Of a stretch of DNA of 64,000 nucleotides, positions 56,695 to 64,000 are shown piece after piece. The notes beneath the pieces were generated by a model. That model searched no databases and was not told the DNA's origin. It saw nothing but the letters and a program-made list of their open reading frames with translations. Origin of the DNA: Diabrotica undecimpunctata (Eukaryota; Arthropoda; Insecta; Coleoptera; Chrysomelidae); NCBI RefSeq assembly GCF_040954645.1, contig NC_092804.1:38779753-38843752 (forward strand), read 5' to 3'. How positions within the stretch are numbered: the stretch's first letter is position 1; each line of letters opens with the position of its first letter. The translations under genes were made by a program, and so were the position numbers.

Positions 56695-57266
56695 TGATAT
56701 TACTCTTCTTCTTCTTTGAGTGCCTATCCTATCGGAGATTGGATATCATTAGGGCGATTCTAATTTTATCTACTGCTGTTTTGAATAATTCGTTAGTGGT
56801 ACAGCCAAACCACTCTCTTAAATTTCTCATCCAGGAGATTCTTCTATGGCCTGGATTTCTGCGTCCTTGGATTTTTCCTTGCATTATATTTTGTAGGAGT
56901 GTGTACTTTTGTCTTCTCATCAGGTGGCCAAAGTATTCAAGTTTTCTCTTTTTTATATTCAGTATAACTTCTGGATCGTTATTTATTCTGCGTATTACCT
57001 CTTCATTTGTAATTTTATCCACCCAATTTATTTTTAGTATACGGCGGTAGCACCACATCTCAAAGCTTTCAAGATTTTTAACATTCTTCTGTTTAAGAGT
57101 CCATGCCTCAACACGTAAAGCAAAGTACTGAATACATAGCATTTTAACATTCTAGTTCGTAGCTGAATACTAATATCACAATTACAAAATAATTTTTTCA
57201 TTTTTATAAAGGTAGACCTGGCAATTTCAATACGTCTTTTTATCTCGCGATTTTGAGCTGATATTA
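56695..57266 (-). mobile_element. RTE-like LINE 3' fragment with 8-bp target duplication
   Basis: Insert 56703-57258 lies between direct repeats TGATATTA (56695-56702 and 57259-57266). Minus strand: RRIEIARSTFIKMKKLF, RTRMLKCYVFST, VKNLESFEMWCYRRILKI, KRKLEYFGHLMRRQKY, LQNIMQGKIQGRRNPG, RISWMRNLREWFG, then an AAG tail. It is inserted in the CR1-like LINE that continues to the right. Confidence 0.9.
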
Positions 57267-58730
57267 GCTTAGCACATAATTTACCAACCTGCATTTCCAA
57301 GTCTAAATTCTGGTCTATATGTATACCTACCCAGAAATTTGATGTTATCTACTAAAAATACTTCCCCCTCTTGTATCTGAACACTACTTGTTATGATACT
57401 GCTGTTCATTTTAGTTTTGAAAATCATATAATTTGTTTTCTCCTTATTTACTTTAAGTCTGAGCCTCCTCCAAAGTATCATTGGCAATATCTAGAAGGTT
57501 ATTCAAAGAGGATCCTAAGATAAATATAGTTGTGTCATCAGCAAAGTTTACTAAATGAATATTGTTCCTATTTTTTACGATGTTATAGCAAAATCATTAA
57601 CATAAAAAACAAATAACAAAGGGCCTATAATACTGCCCTGTGGGATGTCTACAGTAAGAGAGCCCTCCTTGGAGCCCTCCTTGGAGACGTCCTGTTAAGT
57701 AAGATTTTATTCACTGATAAGCTAGTCCCCTAATACCACATCTTTTCAATTTCCCCAGTAAAATTAAGTTGTCCAAACTATCGAAAGCCTTTGACAGGTC
57801 TAAAATTATTCCCAGAGAAAAAAGTTTATTTTCATAACTGGCCACAATCTTGTACATAAAATTGTAAATAGCAGTCTAGATTGATTTTCGCTTTAAATAG
57901 CCATGCTGTGCATAACTTAATAAATTTTGATAATAGAAAAAGCTGAGAAGCCTCACACACATCGCTGATTCAAATAATTTTGAGAACTAAGGGAGCAGAC
58001 TGATAGAACGATCATTTTCCAGAAGTTCAGGATCACCCTTCTTAAACAGAGGTTTGACTAATGTCACTTTCAGTGCATCGGGAAATACACCTGTTAAGAA
58101 TGGATTATTAACCAAATGAGAAATTGGTGTTGCTAACTCAAAGGTACAAAATTTTATTAAGCTATTTGATATATTCTTATATCCTGCACTAAGTTTATTC
58201 TTCAACTTTTGTACTAAAACAATTACCTCATTAATGGTTAGTGGTATTAGATACATAGTATTAGTATTTAGTGTTATGTTGCTTCTAAACTTCATAGTTG
58301 GTATATCACGCAACAATTTTGAGGGTCGTTCACGGAGAAATTTATTAACATTATTACTTATATTTGCAGGATCTCCAGATATTTTTATAATATTTTATAA
58401 TAATTTCGTTTTGTTTGCTCATACTGTTCCACATATTTAGTATCTATCCTGCTAAGCACTAATAAATAATCAAGGAGCTGTTTACACTGTTTCAGTATGC
58501 TGTTACCTTTCTTTTATTTGATATTACCGTTTTTTCTTGAACGCAGTAATTGAAGATAGGAACTAGTATTTGCATAAAAATTTCCAATTGTTTATTAACA
58601 TTTTCAGATGTATTAAATACTTGTTCCCACCACTGTTCTCCAAGCACGGACCTAAAGTGTTCCTTATTTTGTTGATTAATAACCCTTCTTTTGATAATAT
58701 TCACTTTTGACAATCTATGGTTATCAGAGA

Positions 58731-59455
58731 CCTTTTTTTTTCGTTTTTATAGAGAGGGGGTCTAGAATCTTCAAAAGACATCTCAGTCCAGGACGCATGC
58801 CCACCTACTAAACCAGACCCTCCTCTGTCATCCAGCGATGCGGAAGCGGAATGGAGGCATTCATCAGCAAGAAGGCTCCCTGTCCCGTTCCAGGTAGTGC
58901 GTAGAAGACCCTCATCATACAGTCTGACCCACTTTTCTAGCTTCAACTTCGAGCATCTTTCACTCTTAACTTTGCCGTTGGTCCAGCTGTCTTTCTTCTC
59001 CTTCTTTTTTCTTCACTGCACGGATATAGTTGGGTATGCTAGTTCAACCTGATTTATTTTAAATTATTCTCTCGATAATTTCTCTTACTGTAACAAAATT
59101 CACACCTGTCTCTCTTTCCATTCTGTTCCTTTCTACTATCGATCTGTTGCAATCTAACATCGTATGTGTTACAGTGTCTGAGTGTCCACAATATAGGCAT
59201 TCATCTCTGTCAACCTTCATGAACCTAGAGAGGTAGGCTCTAAAACACCCGTGTCCTGTGAGCACCTGCGTCAGGAAATAATCCAGTCGCCTGTGGCCAC
59301 AGTCCACCAATCTCTTATGTTCGGGATCAGGATTTCCTTGCCATCTTTCAATTGACCTTTCCCTTTCCTGTCTTCCCTTGGCCATAGTAAGGTTTGGGCC
59401 TCTTCTCTCATAGAGCTCTTTTCTTTCCACCGCGAATAGAGATAGCAAGACAATC
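58731..59455 (-). mobile_element. R1-type LINE 3' fragment
   Basis: Minus strand open frame 59059-59448: RRLDYFLTQVLTGHGCFRAYLSR, DECLYCGHSDTVTHTMLDC, the C-terminal zinc-knuckle region of R1-clade LINEs (T-Q-x-L-T-G-H-G-x-F and C-x-x-C...H...C). The 3' UTR runs to a short poly(A) at 58731-58741. Inserted in the CR1-like LINE. Confidence 0.85.
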
Positions 59456-59964
59456 GTTTGTCAAAATGAAAAAGTTCCTATGCAGCCGGGACATAAATAT
59501 AAACTTAAGAACGAGAATGTTAAGGTGCTATGTTTTCTCCGTTCTGCTGTACGGCATGGAAGCCTGGACACTGAAAAAGATAAACATAAAAAACATTGAG
59601 GCATTCGAGATGTGGTGTTACAGAAGAATGTGGAAAATACCATGGACAGAAAGAGTAACAAATCAAGATGTTCTGCTGAAGATGGGGAAGGAATGTGAAG
59701 TCATAAAAACCATACAAACGAAAAAACTGGAATATCTGGGCCACATAATGAGAGGAGAAAAGCACTCTCTGCTTAGACTCATAATCCAAGGAAAAATCTC
59801 GGGAAAGAGAAATGTGGGACGTAGGAGGATTTCCTGGTTGCGAAATTTAAGGGAGTGGTATGGGTGCAGTTCAATACAGTTGTTCAGAGCTGCAGCCAAC
59901 AAAGTAAAGATTGCTGTGATGGTAGCCAACCTCCGATAGGAGACGGTACTTTAAGAAGAAGAAA
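59433..59964 (+). mobile_element. RTE-like LINE 3' fragment, open frame, AAG tail
   Basis: The plus strand is uninterrupted: RIEIARQSFVKMKKFLCSRD, RTRMLRCYVFSVLLYGMEAWT, IEAFEMWCYRRMWKIPWT, KKLEYLGHIMRGEKHSLL, IIQGKISGKRNVGRRRISWLRN and VKIAVMVANLR with stop, then an AAG tail (59953-59964). The same subfamily as 56703-57258, and in better condition. Its left end meets the R1 fragment directly. Confidence 0.9.
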
Positions 59965-60422
59965 ATCTAAAATTGAAGGAAGTATATTAAAAGTGTTTAG
60001 CATGGAAATAAAATTTGTTTTATTGTTATTTTCAATGATCAAATTTATGTTAAAATTACCTGCAATAAAAACAAGAAAATTTTGTTTAAATATATGTATA
60101 TATATATGTAAAAGCAACTCTTCAAAAGCATCCATAAATTGCTGCATACAAGATCCTGAAGGACGATACACACACAAAATTAATACTTTCTTATTACTCA
60201 AAATTACTTCTGCAGAAGAACACTCAAACACCCTAGGTATAGCCATCTGATCGATATCCTGTCTTGCTTTCCACACTATTCCAGGTTTAAGATAAATAGC
60301 TACTCCTCCATGCTCTCTGTTACTCCTGCAGAAAGCAGAGCCCAGGCCAAAGTTTGCTAAATTGTAATTTTTAAGTTGTATTTTAGATTTCCAATCTAAT
60401 TGAATATAAAGCGAATAGAGCA

Positions 60423-60646
60423 AACACAGCCACAGAATGCCGTAATGAAACAATATGGAGAAATAAAAACATCGGGAGAAAAATGAAAGGCAGAATTTAC
60501 AAAACAGTCATAAGACCACTAATGAAGTACGCAGCAGGAACACGACCTGGCACAGAGAGAACAAAGAGAACGCTAGAAACAGCAGACATGACAAATCTTA
60601 AGAAAATCAACTAGAACTAGAATGTCAACTAGATATCAACGGGAAC
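60423..60646 (+). mobile_element. RTE-like LINE fragment
   Basis: Plus strand: ETIWRNKNIGRKMKGRIYKTVIRP, MKYAAGTRPGTERTKRTLE, the post-RT region of another RTE-type family. It ends at the TA target of the Tc1 element. Confidence 0.75.
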
Positions 60647-62195
60647 TATACTGGGGTGCAAAATTAACCGGACACTCAGATTTTTTTGTTTTTTTTGTTG
60701 GTGTTTAAATCGAAACTTGTTTAATTTGTTTGAAATTGTATTTTAGGCCTTATTAGCGAAGTTTTTTTTCTTGCTTGAACCTGTTTAGGTGTTTTTTGCT
60801 AACAAGAACACTTTTACCAATACGTTTTGTTATTAATGTAAAATAGTGGCTTAGTATTAATTTAAGTTTATTGTGGTACCGTACCTGATTAAAAGTTTGG
60901 CTGTAGGTTTTTGTATTGTCTCCTGTTTAAAACTTGTATTAAAAAAATTATGACACAGGAAGAATTTACACAAGCTGTTGCTTTACAGGATGATGGGTGG
61001 ATGATTTGTTACATCACAAATGCTTTAGGAATTTCTCGTAATACAGTATGTACAAAAATTTCGGGAAACAGGACAATACACCAGGAGGCCAGGTCAAGAT
61101 AGACGAAGAACCACAAGTCAAGTTGAAGATCGTTTTCTTAGGTTACAAGCACTGTGCGATCGTACATTATCAGCACCAGTACTTGTTTAACGATTAAATG
61201 ATGTCTATAGAAACACAGTTTCAGTTTATACCGTTCGAAAACACTTAAATGAATATGGATTAAGGCCCAGAATACCTGTCACGGGACCTCTATTAACAGC
61301 AGATCATCAGAGGCAACGTTTATACTTCGCTCGCGAACATCTTAATTTGGGTGTTGGCAATTGGAGTGCTGTGCTTTTCACGGATGAATCAAGATTTAAC
61401 AGATACTCATCGGATGGGCGGCTTAGGTTATGGAGAAGAGCTGGTGAACGTTATCAGCAATGTTGTTTTACTCCGAGAGTTCAGTTTGGTGGAGGTGGTA
61501 TAATAGTGTGGGCAGGCATTTCCCTAGAGGCTTATACAGAACTTGTAACAATTCAAGAGGGCAGTTTGAACGGTCAACGCTATATTTAGCAATGTTTGGA
61601 AGATCATGTAGTGCCGTTTGCCCCATTTATTGTAGAAAACTTTCGTCTGATGCGAGATATTGCTCGTCCGCACATTGCAAGAATAACACGGGATTACTTG
61701 GATGAAAATCGGATTCGTTTTTAACCATGGCCGCCAAGGAGTGCAGACTTAAATCCAATAGAGCATGCATGAGATATTCTGGGACGACATATTCGACGTA
61801 ACAATGGTAAGTTTGAAACCATGAATTATTTGGAGCAATCAGTTCGTAACGAATGGGAGCAAATCCCTCAAGCAGACTTTGCTACCTTAATCCGGAGTAT
61901 GCTTGATCCAATGAGAGCCGTAATTAGGGCTCGTGGAGGTGAAACATTCTACTAAATATCATTTTCCATAAAAATTGTTTATATTAAAATAAAAAATAAT
62001 TTTTGTTTCTTTGCAGATTTTAAAATTTTTTGAATTGTTTATTGTTTTTTCTGTGTAACATTCTTGAGTTGTAATAAATTTGACTTTTAAATTTTGGCTA
62101 TTATTGAATACTTAATTGGGAACATCTTAAACTCTTTTAAACGCTAGTTTTTAGGAAAAATCATGACTGTCCGATTAATTTTGCACCCCAGTATA
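60647..62195 (+). mobile_element. Tc1-type element, complete ends
   Basis: Element proper 60649-62193 (1545 bp). Left end TACTGGGGTGCAAAATTAA and the inward-read right end are identical for the first 22 bp or so (then CCGGACA versus TCGGACA). TA on both sides (60647-60648 and 62194-62195). Length and ends are typical of Tc1. Confidence 0.93.
60950..61955 (+). pseudogene. Tc1-type (DD34E) transposase
   Basis: ATG 60950: MTQEEFTQAVALQDDGWM, then a frameshift near 61085. The frame continues VEDRFLRLQALCDRTLSAP, TVRKHLNEYGLRPRIP, WSAVLFTDESRFNRYSSDGR (first Asp), FGGGGIIVWAGISL, MRDIARPHIAR (second Asp; Q changed to R) and SADLNPIEHA (Glu). D-E spacing is 34. It ends RARGGETFY with TAA at 61953-61955. 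In-frame stops near 61182, 61588 and 61722 and loss of Trp after N-P-I-E-H mark decay. Confidence 0.92.
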
Positions 62196-62546
62196 GATAA
62201 TGTAGTCTTCAGAGGTACGTTCACCAAATTTAGAAGATCGTGTTTTTTAATATTTGTAATGTTTTTTAATATTCTCGTTAAACGGTATAAATAGAGGTAA
62301 GACAAATTTAGTATAAATTCGAATTAAACGATATCTTGATTTTTATTTTAAATTTTAAGAATTAATAGCATGCTGAAAAGAGATAATGAATTTCCTTTTT
62401 AAATTTTTTAACTATACTCCGAGTTAAATATAACATAGATGATTTGAATGCACTCAACTGCAAACATATTTGTTTAGTTCTTGCATCTCTTGAGACATTC
62501 GCAGTCTTCTGTTAGCCCTACTATGATCCTGTTTCCTATTATATAG
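62196..62546. other. AT-rich DNA, possible intron
   Basis: No coding signal. It ends with a pyrimidine-rich stretch and ATATAG, a plausible splice acceptor for the exon that follows. Confidence 0.4.
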
Positions 62547-62812
62547 GTTATGTCTGTTTTGTCGAGCCTACTCCAATCCTGGTCTCCTCCTCCCCCTATA
62601 CGGCCGATCCGACGGAGTACTCCCCAAAGTGGAGGGATGAGAATGTCGACGGCGACGTCGACCGTCGGTATAGTAGTAGTGGCGAAGCAACGGTAGACCG
62701 TGTGGCGTCCTTTTTGTGCGAATCTCCGACGTTTCTTTTTTCGTTTTCGGTATCGCTCGTCTTCGCATTAGTTGTAGGAGTAGTGATTGGTTCAACTTTG
62801 ACTTTCGTTTAG
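62547..62812 (+). CDS. Candidate last exon of an unidentified host gene with C-terminal membrane helix
   Basis: After an acceptor-like CCTGTTTCCTATTATATAG (AG at 62545-62546) an open frame starts in phase with TAT at 62549 and runs 87 codons to TAG at 62810-62812. It reads SSSPYTADPTEYSPKWRDEN, VDGDVDRRYSSSGEATVDRV, then a hydrophobic helix FSFSVSLVFALVVGVVIGST just before the end. The stretch is far richer in G, C and CpG than its surroundings, as conserved exons in AT-rich insect genomes often are. A single helix at the C-terminus suggests a type I or tail-anchored membrane protein. I do not recognise the family. The upstream exons would lie to the left of the Tc1 element or beyond. Could instead be a chance open frame, but composition argues against that. 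Confidence 0.5.
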
Positions 62813-63630
62813 TGACCGAATGGGATAGTGATGTGTGCGAAAACGTGATATTGTTTGGATTTATAGTGACAGGTATGGGGTTTAGGAAGGATACGTTTCA
62901 TTGGAAAGGTAGGTGTAACTGTTTGTTTTGGTTGGACCATAGGCTCGCGAAGTGCTTTGTTAAATTTAAAATAAAAAAATTCAATTATTCGTTTCAAAAT
63001 TATACAAATCCTAAAACTAATATAAAGTTATCACATAGGTTTTATTCAAGAATAATTGAATTGTTTAATTTTTGTTACGTTGCTACAAGATAAAAATACG
63101 AAATATTTACTTTATTTTAAAGTATAATATTGTTGTTAGTTATTATTGTTTATTAAAATGTTTAATTTTAGAACAGAACCATTTATAATATAAACGTGTT
63201 TTAACTTCTTTTTATACGGTTTTTTATACGGAAAAGGGTTTATACGGATTTTGGAACAATCAAAAATTCGTTGACAAGTGTCAACATAATGTTTATATAA
63301 TATATTTATAAAAGAATTGGTAGATATCCCTACACCCTATGGGTAAAAGGGAATTACATTATTTACATATACATGTATATATCTAGGGTGCTCGGTAAAA
63401 AGAGTATAAGTCAAAAATGGTCAAAATATTATTTTTGCCGAATAAGACTATAAAGGACTCTATCTTTACATTGGAGAACAAGTCAATATGCTAATATAAA
63501 TAAATAAAATTGTTTGGTTTTTTTAGTACTAGTTAGATGAACTTTTAATTTGGTAAAAACAGTTTATGTCAACTTATACTGTTTATATACTTCGAGTTTG
63601 TGAACTATTCTTAGCTCTAATACTATATCT
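62813..63630. other. AT-rich DNA after the candidate exon
   Basis: Possibly the 3' UTR of the preceding exon at first, then AT-rich intergenic DNA. No second gene recognised. The 125-residue frame at 62716-63093 overlaps the exon in another register and is judged a shadow. Confidence 0.4.
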
Positions 63631-63652
63631 CGACATGTAAATGATTATAGTG

Positions 63653-64000
63653 AAAAGGATGAGTACAGAGAGGAGATCAAAATCAGGTAATACCAGTATT
63701 GATTCCTACATTAAAGAAGTTTATTCACGAAAAAAAAGAGCGGAATGTAAAATAAATCGAATCTTTGGAAAAGCTTATGTAACAGCAAAAAATAAGGTAA
63801 AACTAGCACGCTGCATGAAAAAACGTGAAGACTGTAGAAATAAATGCAATAACAAAATTTCAGAAGATATACAAAAAAAAGCTATTCGACAAATATTGGC
63901 CTATGGGTGATCGCAACAAACGTGTTGCATATATTGTTAGACTTATAGACTCCGAACCACCTAAAACCACTAGAAAAAGGACTTTAGATCCGGATAAAAA
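63653..64000 (+). pseudogene. Partial transposon-type gene running off the right edge
   Basis: Plus strand: RRSKSGNTSIDSYIKEVYS, NRIFGKAYVTAKNKVKLARC, REDCRNKCNNKISED. After a one-base shift in an A8 run (about 63869) it continues IFDKYWPMGDRNKRVAYI and LIDSEPPKTTRKRTLDPDK at the edge. The G-K-x-Y...C-x-x-K-C...I-F-x-x-Y-W...G-D pattern recurs in multi-copy, uncharacterised insect proteins that I take to be of transposon origin; I cannot name the superfamily. The shift may be decay or a homopolymer sequencing error. Truncated by the window. Confidence 0.55.

Larger units (their letters stand above)
57267..60422 (-). mobile_element. CR1/Jockey-superfamily LINE (EN-RT), interrupted
   Basis: Minus strand from 60422: LKNYNLANFGLGSAFCRS, HGGVAIYLKPG, ECSSAEVIL, ILCVYRPSGSC and VFIAGNFNINLI (endonuclease, to 59966). 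A composite of other LINEs follows (58731-59964). It resumes with VNIIKRRVINQQNKEHFRS (58700), INEVIVLVQKLKNKLSAGYKN (RT start), KVTLVKPLFKKGDP and NDRSISLLP. Further on are LGIILDLSKAFDSLDN (motif A), HLVNFADDTTIFI (active site near 57545) and FLGIHIDQNLDLEMQ (57310). The G-D of G-D-F-N is G-N here. Many lesions. Clade assignment between CR1 and related Jockey-superfamily groups is uncertain. Confidence 0.8.

Noticed and set aside
62716..63093. 125-residue plus-strand frame
   Set aside because: Overlaps the candidate host exon in a different register and continues into AT-rich DNA with no motif.

Overview
The window looks like nuclear DNA of an AT-rich, transposon-dense arthropod, most likely an insect. 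The evidence is spliced GT-AG genes, a eukaryotic parvulin gene, and a mix of piggyBac, hAT, pogo, Harbinger, Tc1/mariner, RTE, Jockey/R1/CR1-like and Penelope-like elements. The species cannot be named from the sequence. There are no bacterial operons, no CRISPR array and no intact rRNA or tRNA gene that I could find.

Only two pieces look like host genes. The secure one is PIN4 (Par14 peptidyl-prolyl isomerase) on the minus strand at 8151-9771: three exons, intact, 125 codons, with an RTE LINE fragment in its second intron. The tentative one is a GC-rich last exon at 62547-62812 that ends in a single transmembrane helix. At the right edge a partial, frameshifted transposon-type gene runs out of the window.

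Layout. 0-6 kb: LINE scraps and a piggyBac element (2232-4423) with perfect ends and a broken transposase. 6-12.7 kb: a decayed mariner-related gene, PIN4, a deleted hAT element with an 8-bp target duplication, and a 105-bp tandem duplication. 12.7-15.6 kb: a pogo-type element carrying two later insertions, a Harbinger derivative and an RTE fragment. 15.6-22.4 kb: LINE fragments and a mariner-related transposase with an unusually long D-to-E spacing (82 residues). 22.5-26.2 kb: hammerhead-ribozyme repeats and a Penelope-like element. 26.3-34.7 kb: LINEs with nested insertions three levels deep. 35.5-43.2 kb: a ribozyme relic, a Tc1 copy, RTE fragments and a complete-ended second copy of the long-spacing mariner group. 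44.2-47.3 kb: a Penelope-like element arranged as a near-perfect 1258-bp inverted duplication between two (TA)n tracts. 47.6-64 kb: diverged repeats, piggyBac relics, several RTE copies ending in AAG repeats, a CR1-like LINE broken by other LINEs, a Tc1 element, the candidate host exon and the edge gene.

The most interesting thread is the Penelope/hammerhead group. Five motifs with an intact CUGAUGA...GAAA core lie at 22.9-23.0 (two, in inverted orientation), 23.6, 44.4 and 47.1 kb. One copy at 22.6 kb has a point change in the core, and two decayed relics lie at 26.2 and 35.6 kb. Several sit directly beside (TA)n microsatellites. The copy at 22972-23017 can fold into a complete type I hammerhead with a perfect 6-bp stem I. 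Translations, target duplications and repeat boundaries were read by eye; clade names for LINEs are provisional.
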